From a bacterium (GTDB lineage Bacteria; Electryoneota; RPQS01), in the NCBI GenBank assembly GCA_016702305.1, contig JADJEH010000001.1, positions 186,001 to 250,000 of the forward strand: DNA of 64,000 nt. The letters are read 5' to 3'. The translations under genes were made by a program, and so were the position numbers. Shown piece by piece: positions 34,492 through 42,781 of this stretch (positions are counted from its first letter, which is position 1; each line of letters begins with the position of its first letter). Under the pieces are notes generated by a model, which was not told the DNA's origin, ran no database searches, and was given only the letters and a program-made list of their open reading frames with translations.

Positions 34492-35190
34492 ATGGGTCGA
34501 GTCTTGAAATTAGCGGATGATCCGCGCATAACGCCGGTTCGCTTCGAGTCGTTTTCGGATCGTCCTGTCAATTACTTTCGCGAAATGGTGACTGATCCAT
34601 CGCGCGCCGCGCGCGCGGCGCAGCCGCCGGCGCTGCCGCAACGCATGCGGGACACGGAAAGTGACAAGCGGAAGCAAAACGCCGAATTGGACCGTGCGCG
34701 CGCTGCCGCATTCAATGAAGGAATCGCGCGCGGCCGGGCGGACGCACAGAGTGAACTGAGCGGCGCGGCGCAACTGCTTGAGCAGTACGGAACGATGCTG
34801 CAAGCTGAACGTTCCGAGGTCGCTGAACGTTTTGAAGCGCAGCTCGTGTCTCTGGCGACCCAAATGGCAGCGAAGATTCTGCACGCCGAACTTTCAGTGA
34901 AGCCGGATCTGCTGCTCGGCATGGTTAAGAATGCGATGAGCATGCTTGGCGACGCGAAACAGGTGACCGTGCGCGTCAGCAGCCGCGACTTGCGCATGCT
35001 GCAACAGCACGGCGAGGAAGTCAAAGCGAAGCTCAGCACGTCAGCGGCCTTAGAATGGCGCGCAGACGATTCATTGAAGCCAGGGGACTGCATGATTGAC
35101 TCAGACCTTGGAACATTAGATGCGCGCTTGGATACGCAGCTTGAATCACTGAAACAGCAGCTCGAAGCCTCGCTGGAGAAGAAGGCATGA
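34492..35190 (+). CDS. fliH: flagellar assembly protein FliH
   Basis: FliH is the regulatory stator-like partner of the FliI ATPase. The 232 residues include a central Ala/Arg/Glu coiled coil (about 50-120) with the Gly-x3-Gly-like NEGIARGRADAQSEL, and a C-terminal ATP-synthase-delta-like domain (LVSLATQMAAKILHAELSVKPDLLLGMVKNAMSML, CMIDSDLGTLDARLDTQLESLKQQL). The recognition rests on position before fliI plus these features. It overlaps fliI by four bases. Confidence 0.9.
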   Translation: MGRVLKLADDPRITPVRFESFSDRPVNYFREMVTDPSRAARAAQPPALPQRMRDTESDKRKQNAELDRARAAAFNEGIARGRADAQSELSGAAQLLEQYGTMLQAERSEVAERFEAQLVSLATQMAAKILHAELSVKPDLLLGMVKNAMSMLGDAKQVTVRVSSRDLRMLQQHGEEVKAKLSTSAALEWRADDSLKPGDCMIDSDLGTLDARLDTQLESLKQQLEASLEKKA

Positions 35191-36494
35191 CCGATCTGTT
35201 GACGCAAGCACGAGGGATTCTGAGCGAAGCGACCGCGGTGCGTGCGGTGGGCCGTGTCAGCAGCGTGCGCGGCCTTGTGCTTGAAGCCAAAGGACCGCGC
35301 AGCGCTATCGGAAACTTGTGCAAGGTTGTAACAGAGCGCGGAGACAAACTCGCCGAAGTCGTCGGCTTTGACGGGCCGCTGACGCTGCTCATGGCGCTTG
35401 AAGATTTGAACGGCGTGTGCCCAGGCGATGAAGTGATTGACCTGGATCGGACGCAGTTGATTCCGGTTGGACGCGGATTGTTGGGGCGCGTCATAGACAG
35501 CACCGGCGCCCCGCTGGATGGCCGCGGGCCGGTGCAGGCGCAGGCATATCGTCCGCTGACAAATGACAGTCCCAACCCGATGACGCGACCGCGCGTGACC
35601 GAACCACTGCAGGTTGGCGTACGCGCCATAGACGGACTGTTAACGCTCGGTCAGGGACAGCGAGTCGGGATTTTCGCGGGAAGCGGCGTTGGTAAGAGCG
35701 TGCTTTTGGGAATGATCGCGCGCAACACAAGCGCCGACGTCGTCGTCGTCGGTTTGATCGGCGAACGCGGCCGCGAGGTGCGCGATTTTATTGAAGAATC
35801 ACTGGGCACCGAAGGCTTACAGCGCGCTGTCGTCGTTTGTGAAACGTCGGATCGCTGGCCGCTCTTGCGCATCAAGGGAGCGTTGGCGGCTACGGCGATC
35901 GCCGAATACTATCGTGATCAAGGTCTGCGTGTACTATTAATGATGGATAGCGTGACGCGAGTCTGTCACGCGCTGCGAGAAGTGGGGTTGTCGCTGCATG
36001 AGCCGGTGGCTACGCGCGGCTACCCTCCTTCCGTGTTTTCAGCCCTGCCCAAATTGCTTGAGCGCACGGGCAACTCGGATAAGGGTTCAATCACGGCCAT
36101 CTATACCGTGCTTGTGGATGGCGACGATATGCTCGAGCCGGTGGCCGACACGATGCGCAGTATTCTGGACGGGCATATTGCGTTATCGCGGAAACTGGCC
36201 GCGCGCGGACACTATCCCGCGATTGATGTTTTGAGCAGTATCAGCCGTGTCATGCCGAAAGTAGCGAGCGATGACCAGATGCGCGGTGCGGCAAAGATCA
36301 AAGAATGGCTCGCGGCCTATCAAGACGGCGAAGATTTGATTTCGATCGGCGCATACGCGCGCGGCTCGATGCCGGTCCTAGACCAGGCGATCGAACGGTT
36401 GCCTTTGATCCACGACTTCTTGCGGCAGGACACTCTGGCGCGTACTGACATCGCCGAGGCGGTGCGCGGTGTGCGGGAGATCGCCGAGTCGTGA
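35187..36494 (+). CDS. fliI: flagellum-specific ATP synthase FliI
   Basis: The export ATPase, related to the F1 beta subunit. The 435 residues have Walker A FAGSGVGKSVLLGM near residue 167, VIGERGREVRDF-type sequence near 190, Walker B LLMMDSVTRVCHALREVGL near 250, and EPVATRGYPPSVFSALPKLLERTG near 271. Length and motifs are complete. The ATG overlaps fliH by four bases and the stop overlaps fliJ by four. Confidence 0.97.
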   Translation: MTDLLTQARGILSEATAVRAVGRVSSVRGLVLEAKGPRSAIGNLCKVVTERGDKLAEVVGFDGPLTLLMALEDLNGVCPGDEVIDLDRTQLIPVGRGLLGRVIDSTGAPLDGRGPVQAQAYRPLTNDSPNPMTRPRVTEPLQVGVRAIDGLLTLGQGQRVGIFAGSGVGKSVLLGMIARNTSADVVVVGLIGERGREVRDFIEESLGTEGLQRAVVVCETSDRWPLLRIKGALAATAIAEYYRDQGLRVLLMMDSVTRVCHALREVGLSLHEPVATRGYPPSVFSALPKLLERTGNSDKGSITAIYTVLVDGDDMLEPVADTMRSILDGHIALSRKLAARGHYPAIDVLSSISRVMPKVASDDQMRGAAKIKEWLAAYQDGEDLISIGAYARGSMPVLDQAIERLPLIHDFLRQDTLARTDIAEAVRGVREIAES

Positions 36495-36934
36495 AAAAGT
36501 TTCGATTCAGCTTGGAGCGCGTGCAACGCGTCCGCAAGATCCAGGAAGCGATGCGCCTCGCCGAGCTCAAGCGCGCCGAACGCGCCTTGGCGGCGCAACA
36601 GCAGAAACTGTCGCTCTTCGCCAATGAGCGCGACGCACAGTCACAGGCGATGAGCGCCAGCAAACTGAACGAGTTTCGCATTCTCGATTGTCAGACGGAT
36701 TGGCGATATTTGCAGCGCATCGAACGCATCGTGCGATTTCAATCTGACGTTGTTACTGAGTACACTCAGCACGAAGATGCGGCGCGTCAGCGGTTTCGCG
36801 TCGCGCGGCAGCGGTCGTTGGGCCTTGAGAAGCTGGGCGATCACCAGCGATTGGCGTGGAATAAGGACCTGATTGATTTAGAACAGAAGATCGCGGACGA
36901 CCAGCCGCGCAAGCATAGCAGGCACCCACAATGA
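36491..36934 (+). CDS. fliJ: flagellar export protein FliJ
   Basis: A 147-residue, almost entirely helical coiled-coil protein (KFRFSLERVQRVRKIQEAMRLAELKRAERALAAQQQKLSLF). The N-terminal KKFRFSLERVxxxR pattern and position directly behind fliI identify FliJ, the stalk-like partner of the export ATPase. It overlaps its neighbours by four bases on each side. Confidence 0.88.
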   Translation: MKKFRFSLERVQRVRKIQEAMRLAELKRAERALAAQQQKLSLFANERDAQSQAMSASKLNEFRILDCQTDWRYLQRIERIVRFQSDVVTEYTQHEDAARQRFRVARQRSLGLEKLGDHQRLAWNKDLIDLEQKIADDQPRKHSRHPQ

Positions 36935-37599
36935 AAAAGTGGCTTCCCCAAATTGGCTTATACCTCGGCACGTTCATAGTCTTGAACGTGGTGATGTTCT
37001 TCGTCTTGAAGATGACGCAGCCGAAGAGCGCCGTGCTAGAACATCTGGCCGGGGCCGACTCGCTGGCGGTACACGCGGACTCACTGCATGCCGACAGCTT
37101 GCAGGCCGACATGCACGCCGAGTCGGACAGCACGCATGCTGGAAGCGAGACGGCGCTGTTTGATTCGGTCGCGGCGCCGGAAGATAGTTCGCTTGCGGAA
37201 ATTGCGGAAGGCGGACACAGCGACTCTGCGGCAACACAGCACAACGCAATAGAAGACGCTGCGTTGACGGCGGAGGTCATTAGTGACGACGCAGCCAACG
37301 ACACCGAAGCAATCGAAGGCGATGCAGAATCTTCGGCATCGGTAAATGCGTCGCCAGTCGTTGCCGATGCGCCGCAATCCACCGCCGAGATTTCAAAGTT
37401 GGCCAAGATGCTCGAGGGCATGAAACCAACCGAGGCTGCCGTGATCGTCGAGAGTCTGCCGACGGAAACAATCGTGCAATTGGTGATGCGCATGAAGAGC
37501 CGCAGCGGCGCTAAGATGATGGCGTCCTTGCCGGTGCCGGTCGCGGCATCTGTGGCCTCACGTATGGCTGAAATTTCGGGAGTGCGGAACCCGTCGTGA
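36931..37599 (+). CDS. MotE-like flagellar membrane protein
   Basis: The 222 residues have an N-terminal membrane segment (about 8-28, LYLGTFIVLNVVMFFVL). A periplasmic low-complexity stretch follows, with ADSL repeats near residues 40-58. A C-terminal MgtE-N-like module (about 150-215, LAKMLEGMKPTEAAVIVESLPTETIVQLVMRMKSRSGAKMMASL) completes it. This is the MotE pattern, a chaperone of the periplasmic stator part. It sits between fliJ and fliK, the usual place for it. The assignment is by architecture. Confidence 0.8.
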   Translation: MKKWLPQIGLYLGTFIVLNVVMFFVLKMTQPKSAVLEHLAGADSLAVHADSLHADSLQADMHAESDSTHAGSETALFDSVAAPEDSSLAEIAEGGHSDSAATQHNAIEDAALTAEVISDDAANDTEAIEGDAESSASVNASPVVADAPQSTAEISKLAKMLEGMKPTEAAVIVESLPTETIVQLVMRMKSRSGAKMMASLPVPVAASVASRMAEISGVRNPS

Positions 37600-40500
37600 A
37601 GCCCAGTTTGTTAAAACTACTCGGCAGTACGCCATCGAAGTCCGGCGTCACCGGAAAGGAGAAGTCACCGAGCGGTGACTTCAAGACGGTGATTGCCACA
37701 ACCGAGCGACTGGCGCCACCGAGCGCAACGCCAACTGAGCAGAGTCTTCCACCGCCGGTGATAACACCGGCGGTTTCGTTTGTGCCGCGCTATAGCGAGC
37801 AGCATACTCAAACCGATGACAAGCTCAAGTCGAGCTTGAATAAGATACCGGAGGACCGCAAGCGGGCGGCGGAGGTCAAGACGCACGCGCCAGCGGAGGC
37901 GACGCACGCTCAACCCGTCGCGGTGCCGCTTGATGTGCCTGTTTCCTTGGGCACACCGGCACCCAAACCCGTGGTCACGATAGAACGAGATGCGAAGTCG
38001 CCGGAACTCATCAAGAACGCACCCGTTCCAGCGGTCGAACCCCCACCTTCCAGGGGACCAGCAAGCGCGCACACCGCAAAGTCGGTGAGTGTTCGGGCAG
38101 GCCTCTCGGCGGAGCGGAATGCGAAGGGCGAGACGCTGACAGCGACACGACCTTCCACAGCTCCGGTGATTAGCGCGTTTGATCGCGATGTTGCAAAAGA
38201 ACGCAAGCCTGAGCGGTTAGAGGCCGCGCCTGCGCCGCAGCCGTTGGCGCAGCGTCGTGAAGCGGTGTTAGGAATCAGATCTGTCGTCGTCAACGATGCT
38301 GCCGACCAGCCAACCTCCTTGTCCACGCCGCTCGCCGAATTGGGCAGTCCGGTGGGACAGGCGACAGCGTCGTTCGTGGGCACAACGAAACCAAAGGTCG
38401 ATGCGGAGCAGGCGCCTGTTGCGATGCCACGTGTAACGATGGCAGCGAGTCCGCGAGTTGTTACGAGCGTTGCCGATCAGATCAAGATGGATTCAGCAAG
38501 TTTGCCTGGTCTCCGCGAGAATCGTGAACGACATGCTCCGCAGCCCGTGCCGAGTGCGACGAATGCGTCGCCGCGACACATTGGTTTGGATCGTCGGCCG
38601 CTTGTAGACGTGCCCAAAACGCCTTCCGGAGCGCCTGATGTCGTGATTCCAAGGCCCACCGAATTGCAGGTGCCGTCGCGCCGATCTATTCAGCAGAATG
38701 CGCCGGCACCCGGTAGCGAAATGCCGCAGCCCGTGCCGAGCGCGACGAATGTGTTGCCGCAACACAGAAGTTTGGATCGTCGGCCGCGCGTAAACGTATC
38801 GGAAACGCCGTCCAGAGCGCCAGATGTTGCGGTTCCAAGGCTAACCGAATTGCGGGTGACGTCGCACCGATCTGTTCAGCAGAATGCATTGGCACCCAGC
38901 AGCGAAATGCCGAGAACGGAGATTGTACGCGAACTGCTAACATCTGTGCGCAGTGTAGGACATGCCCCACCTGAACAAGTGCCGAGCGCTCGTCGAGCTA
39001 CCGAGCGGCCTGTGGATACAGCCGCTGTGCCGTTCCAACGAAGTCAGAGTTCGTTGTCGAGTGCGGGTAGTGCCGACACAACTGGAATGACGAGTCTGAA
39101 GACTGAAGGCACTGCAACGCCGCCGCTTCCCGTGTTCTCAAGCACGCCAAGCACTTCGCCGCGAAGGAGCGAGAACGTGGAGTCAAAGCCGCCGATTACA
39201 GTACGCCCGGCGGACGGTACACTACGTACGGAACGCAATTCACTGAATTCGACGCGCTCGGCACAAGTGTCCCCGCAGATGGATGCTAAGCCGCTGGCGG
39301 TGGCCGGTAGGATGGAAGAGGCGGCAATCCCGCCGAGCAACACGGGCGTGAGGCAAAAGCAAGTTCTGACAACTCCGCCGGAGAGCGTGCGAGCTCCCCA
39401 GCTTGTGCCTGAGTTGCCGCGCTTGCGACCTTCCCAAATTACGGCAGAACGCAAGTCAGCTGTTCCACAGGATAGCCCACGCGTGACGACGGCAGCGACG
39501 ACGGCCCAGAGCGCGCCGCGCCCAACGACTGTTGAAACTTATCTTACTACTGATCTGCCTGCGAAACCGCTTGCAGGCAACTTAGTAAATGAACCGGTCC
39601 GGGCGCAGACGATGCCTGAGCGAATCGATGATCGGCCAAGCCGGATGGTTGAACCGACGATACCGGCGTCGCCGATGATGCAACAACCGACAAACCGTCT
39701 GGCGGCGACGAAGCAGACCGCGCAAGTCAGCCAAAAAACAGCACGACCGGACACGCTGCCCGATAAACACGGGCAGCAGATTCATGCTCGCGAACGAACG
39801 GTTCGGCCTGCGCAACTTGGTGCAACTCGCGAGAACAACTCCGCGATTCCAGTGAGCATCGGCGATGCGCGCGCGCCCGCGGTTAATGCGAGTCACACTC
39901 AATATGTTTCCGTCGAAAAGCAAACGGCGACGCGCATCGAGCAGCCTGTGCGCCAGATCAACGGAACCACTCCGCGTGCCGAAATACTGCGGAAGGACAC
40001 GTCGGCTCCGGCGAAAGTTCTGACGGACCGAGTTGACACTCACACCATCGCCGACAAGCCTGGCGCCCGAGCGGGTTGGGCTGCTCCAGTAATCGGGAAG
40101 ACTCACGCGACGTCTTCCCCGACGGAGATGGGCACGACTCGACGTGAACACACGCGAACCGAATCGCCGAAGCCAAACGAGAAGTCAGAACGCCCAACTC
40201 ACGCTGCCGCGAAGGTCGAGTCTATCCCCGCAACGCCGCCGTTAGCTGGCAAGCCGACGATCTTGCAAACTGAAGCAAGAGCTCTTAAGGACGAAGGAGT
40301 CAACCGTCGAGTTGATCATCAGGTCGTTGCCGATGTGCCGCAGAATTTGAAAGTAGAAGAGAGCGCGCGGCATGAAGGCGTGCCCGTTGAGATGCCGATC
40401 CATCGCCCAAATCGCCCGGTAACCGACGGGCGCGTGCCGCAACCCGTGACAGTTGAATCGTCAGCTAATGCGACGCTCCCACGGGACGCTGCCCACGCGC

Positions 40501-41228
40501 CGCATTCCGCGCTACCAGGACGCGAGCCTGTTGCGCGGCAGACAACGATGCCGCGACCGAATGAGACGGTAACGGCCGACCCGCCTAATCAGAACCAAAC
40601 ACCGCGCATGAATGGGTTCGATGCACGTCAGTCTGAATCGCCCACACCGTATAAGGTCGAGCCACAGCAAATCACGCGCGACCATGCGCCGGAGACCAGC
40701 GTCGCAACTCTGCGCGGCACCGCTGTTGAATTCCCGACGATGCCCATTAGCCAACCAGACGGCGCGGGCATCGTGCCGCGGACGGTGCTGACGGATTCCC
40801 TCAAGGCGGCGCTGGAGAAGGCACTCGAACAATCGCGCAAACGGCTGGTCGAGCCTGATGAAGTGCGTTTGACGCTGCCGTTTGGCGAGATGGGCACGCT
40901 GGAGATTGACGTGGTGCGGCGCGCCGACCAATTCTCGATTCACATCGCCGCCGAACCGGCCGCCGCCGCCGCGCTGGAAGAGTCCCGCTTGGCGATGGCC
41001 GTTTGGATGCGCGAACAGGGTTATGCGGTGGAGCGCATTGATCTGTCCGTCCGTGACGGGCTGTCGCAGCAGTCACAGGCGGGTGTGGATGAACAGGCGA
41101 CGCACAAAGGCGAGCACCAGCGCAATTCCCGGCACTCGGGAGTGCGCACCGGGTTGGACACCAACGTAGCAGAAGCCGTCGCTCAACCACGACCGACGTT
41201 GAGCGGAGCACGGGTGTGGACGGCATAG
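37596..41228 (+). CDS. fliK: flagellar hook-length control protein FliK, unusually large
   Basis: The 1210-residue protein overlaps its upstream neighbour by four bases. Residues about 1065-1165 are the conserved FliK C-terminal domain (LEKALEQSRKRLVEPDEVRLTLPFGEMGTLEIDVVRR). This domain switches the export gate from rod/hook to filament substrates. The preceding 1060 residues are disordered Pro/Thr/Ala/Arg-rich sequence with an internal tandem duplication (bases 38538-38909). FliK proteins are usually 350-650 residues, so this one is about twice the ordinary size. It is the last gene of the first flagellar block. Confidence 0.9.
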   Translation: MKPSLLKLLGSTPSKSGVTGKEKSPSGDFKTVIATTERLAPPSATPTEQSLPPPVITPAVSFVPRYSEQHTQTDDKLKSSLNKIPEDRKRAAEVKTHAPAEATHAQPVAVPLDVPVSLGTPAPKPVVTIERDAKSPELIKNAPVPAVEPPPSRGPASAHTAKSVSVRAGLSAERNAKGETLTATRPSTAPVISAFDRDVAKERKPERLEAAPAPQPLAQRREAVLGIRSVVVNDAADQPTSLSTPLAELGSPVGQATASFVGTTKPKVDAEQAPVAMPRVTMAASPRVVTSVADQIKMDSASLPGLRENRERHAPQPVPSATNASPRHIGLDRRPLVDVPKTPSGAPDVVIPRPTELQVPSRRSIQQNAPAPGSEMPQPVPSATNVLPQHRSLDRRPRVNVSETPSRAPDVAVPRLTELRVTSHRSVQQNALAPSSEMPRTEIVRELLTSVRSVGHAPPEQVPSARRATERPVDTAAVPFQRSQSSLSSAGSADTTGMTSLKTEGTATPPLPVFSSTPSTSPRRSENVESKPPITVRPADGTLRTERNSLNSTRSAQVSPQMDAKPLAVAGRMEEAAIPPSNTGVRQKQVLTTPPESVRAPQLVPELPRLRPSQITAERKSAVPQDSPRVTTAATTAQSAPRPTTVETYLTTDLPAKPLAGNLVNEPVRAQTMPERIDDRPSRMVEPTIPASPMMQQPTNRLAATKQTAQVSQKTARPDTLPDKHGQQIHARERTVRPAQLGATRENNSAIPVSIGDARAPAVNASHTQYVSVEKQTATRIEQPVRQINGTTPRAEILRKDTSAPAKVLTDRVDTHTIADKPGARAGWAAPVIGKTHATSSPTEMGTTRREHTRTESPKPNEKSERPTHAAAKVESIPATPPLAGKPTILQTEARALKDEGVNRRVDHQVVADVPQNLKVEESARHEGVPVEMPIHRPNRPVTDGRVPQPVTVESSANATLPRDAAHAPHSALPGREPVARQTTMPRPNETVTADPPNQNQTPRMNGFDARQSESPTPYKVEPQQITRDHAPETSVATLRGTAVEFPTMPISQPDGAGIVPRTVLTDSLKAALEKALEQSRKRLVEPDEVRLTLPFGEMGTLEIDVVRRADQFSIHIAAEPAAAAALEESRLAMAVWMREQGYAVERIDLSVRDGLSQQSQAGVDEQATHKGEHQRNSRHSGVRTGLDTNVAEAVAQPRPTLSGARVWTA
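38538..38909 (+). repeat. in-frame tandem duplication inside fliK
   Basis: Two adjacent 186-base units (38538-38723 and 38724-38909), both beginning CCGCAGCCCGTGCCGAG and ending GCGAAATG, encode two 62-residue copies (PQPVPSATN...EMP). They have diverged by scattered substitutions without indels. Confidence 0.9.
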
Positions 41229-41315
41229 GCCAGAATTGCCGTATACAGATGTTCAACTGCTCTTCTGAAATTCTTAAAGTGAGTATTGATAATTCCTTGA
41301 AGCAGAGAATGCGCT

Positions 41316-41331
41316 TGGCCCATGCTTTGCT
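41316..41331 (+). promoter_or_regulatory. sigma-54 promoter of the zinc-ribbon / flgD operon
   Basis: TGGCCCATGCTTTGCT has the 12-base GG-to-GC interval and matches 10 of the 12 defined consensus bases, with the full TTGCT -12 element. It is only 16 bases before ATG 41347, placing the predicted transcription start about 4-5 bases before that codon. Confidence 0.72.
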
Positions 41332-41346
41332 AAATCTGGTTTGAGC

Positions 41347-41571
41347 ATGAAGTCTCCATCGAAAAGAATGCCCGTTTGTGCCTGTGGCGGCCAGAAGTTC
41401 CGCACCGCAGGTGCCGGAAAATCCCGCAGCGGCAAACGTACCTATGCGGTCGTGTGCCTGACCTGCGGCAACGAGCTGGACGTGAGCAAGACCGCCTATG
41501 CGCTATGCAACTACCTGGCGACCCGCGCTCCCAGCGAAGCGTTCTTGAATCTGTACCAATTGGAGCGGTAA
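41347..41571 (+). CDS. small zinc-ribbon protein at the head of the hook operon
   Basis: Family not recognised. The 74 residues hold two cysteine pairs, C11-A-C13 and C37-L-T-C40, with a basic linker (AGAGKSRSGKRT) between them, the layout of a four-cysteine zinc ribbon. A helical C-terminus (KTAYALCNYLATRAPSEAFLNLYQL) follows. The ATG has no visible Shine-Dalgarno sequence; a TTG six bases upstream is the only alternative. It precedes flgD by one base, so its expression is tied to hook synthesis. The role is unknown: assembly factor or nucleic-acid binder are both possible. Confidence 0.65.
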   Translation: MKSPSKRMPVCACGGQKFRTAGAGKSRSGKRTYAVVCLTCGNELDVSKTAYALCNYLATRAPSEAFLNLYQLER

Positions 41572-41572
41572 C

Positions 41573-42292
41573 GTGGAAGTAACCCCCACAACGAATCTGT
41601 TTCAAACGCCGCCCGCGGACAAGATAAGTTCGCGGACCGACACGCTCGACCAGATTGACTTCCTGCAAATGCTGATGGCGCAATTGCGTGCGCAGGATCC
41701 GATGAATCCGCTGCAGGGCCATGAATATGCGGCCCAACTTGCGCAATTCTCGTCCGTGCAGCAGCTCGAGGCGATTCAATCGTCGCTGGAAGAGTCCATC
41801 AACATGAACCTGATGATGACTCAGTCCATTAACGGTAACTTGGCGGCCGCCTTGGTCGGCAAACTTGTACGCGCACAGAATAATACGGTGGCCATGGCGA
41901 GCGGCGGCGACGCTGACTTGCGATTTACACTGGGCGCCTCGGCGACGGACATTGAGGTAAACGTGCTCGACTCCGAGGGCAATGTCGTGCGCACGATAGC
42001 CGGCAACCCGCATGAAAGCGGCGACGCTGCCGTCTATTGGGACGGCCGCGACAACGACGGCAATCACGTGCCCGCCGGAACATACTCGTTTGAAGTGAGC
42101 GCGAAGGATGCCGGCGGTGCGGATGTGACCGCAACGAGTTATGTCGAAGGAATCGTGAGCGCGGTGAACTATGGTGACGGTCAGGTGACGCTGACGGTCA
42201 ACGGCCAGGCGCTGTTCCTCGGCGATATTCTTTCGGTCCTGACGGCCAGCAGCGAAGCGCCCGACGGAGCCAACCAGAGTCTACGCGGTTAA
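41573..42292 (+). CDS. flgD: flagellar hook capping protein FlgD
   Basis: FlgD caps the growing hook. The 239 residues have the N-terminal FlgD signature QIDFLQMLMAQLRAQDPMNPLQGHEYAAQLAQFSSVQQLE near residue 25. The FLG-type Ig-like core follows, with GDAAVYWDGRDNDGNHVPAGTYSFEV near 150. The GTG start has GGAG at a good distance in the preceding gene. It lies three bases before the next gene. Confidence 0.95.
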   Translation: MEVTPTTNLFQTPPADKISSRTDTLDQIDFLQMLMAQLRAQDPMNPLQGHEYAAQLAQFSSVQQLEAIQSSLEESINMNLMMTQSINGNLAAALVGKLVRAQNNTVAMASGGDADLRFTLGASATDIEVNVLDSEGNVVRTIAGNPHESGDAAVYWDGRDNDGNHVPAGTYSFEVSAKDAGGADVTATSYVEGIVSAVNYGDGQVTLTVNGQALFLGDILSVLTASSEAPDGANQSLRG

Positions 42293-42295
42293 ACC

Positions 42296-42697
42296 ATGAA
42301 CGAGTTGAATCCGCTATTTACGCGCGTGCAGCCGATTGGTTCGGTGGGAGAGGTTGGGCCGGTTCGTCCGGCGCAGCCAGCGCGCAAGCCGGACGGAGCA
42401 GGCTCGTTCGATCGTTTGCTCGAGCAGACCGTTCGTGATTCGCAGCCCGTCAAATTCTCGTCGCACGCGCAGAATCGCTTGCAGCACCGACAGATCGCCT
42501 TGACTGAACCGCAAGTGGCCCGCTTGGAAAAGGGAATTTCGAGTGCAGCAGACAAGGGCGCTGAGTCGTCTCTCGTTTTGCTGGACAATCTGGCCTTCAT
42601 CGTGAGCGTGCGGAATCGCACCGTGGTCACGGCGCTGGACTCGGCGCAGACCAACTCACATGTTTTCACGCAAATTGACAGCGCAGTAATCGCATAA
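42296..42697 (+). CDS. flagellar operon protein (TIGR02530-like)
   Basis: The 133 residues end in a block KFSSHAQNRLQHRQIALTEPQVARLEKGISSAADKGAESSLVLLDNLAFIVSVRNRTVVTALD, which I recognise as the small flagellar operon protein family placed between flgD and flgE in many species (TIGR02530). The N-terminal half is low-complexity. Its biochemical role is not established. It lies three bases after flgD. Confidence 0.82.
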   Translation: MNELNPLFTRVQPIGSVGEVGPVRPAQPARKPDGAGSFDRLLEQTVRDSQPVKFSSHAQNRLQHRQIALTEPQVARLEKGISSAADKGAESSLVLLDNLAFIVSVRNRTVVTALDSAQTNSHVFTQIDSAVIA

Positions 42698-42713
42698 AAA
42701 ATCAAACAAACGT

Positions 42714-42738
42714 GAGCCGGTCCTCTTGCAGGAGGCTC
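42714..42738 (+). other. hairpin in the flgE leader
   Basis: GAGCC (42714-42718) pairs with GGCTC (42734-42738) and TCCT with AGGA inside it, with CTTGC as the loop and a GG bulge. No T run follows. A leader or processing structure before flgE is more likely than a terminator. Confidence 0.4.
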
Positions 42739-42781
42739 CACAACGGGCAGAACGACTGATGCCCGACGAGGAAACCACACT

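Noticed and set aside
38500..38910. CRISPR-like repeat array in 38 kb region
   Set aside because: Only two long in-frame coding repeats without spacers; it is a protein-level duplication within fliK.
42704..42728. Possible sigma-28 or sigma-54 promoter before flgE
   Set aside because: The AAAA-N15-GCCGGTCC match is poor in the -10 element, and the only nearby GG/GC pair has a 9-base rather than 12-base interval.
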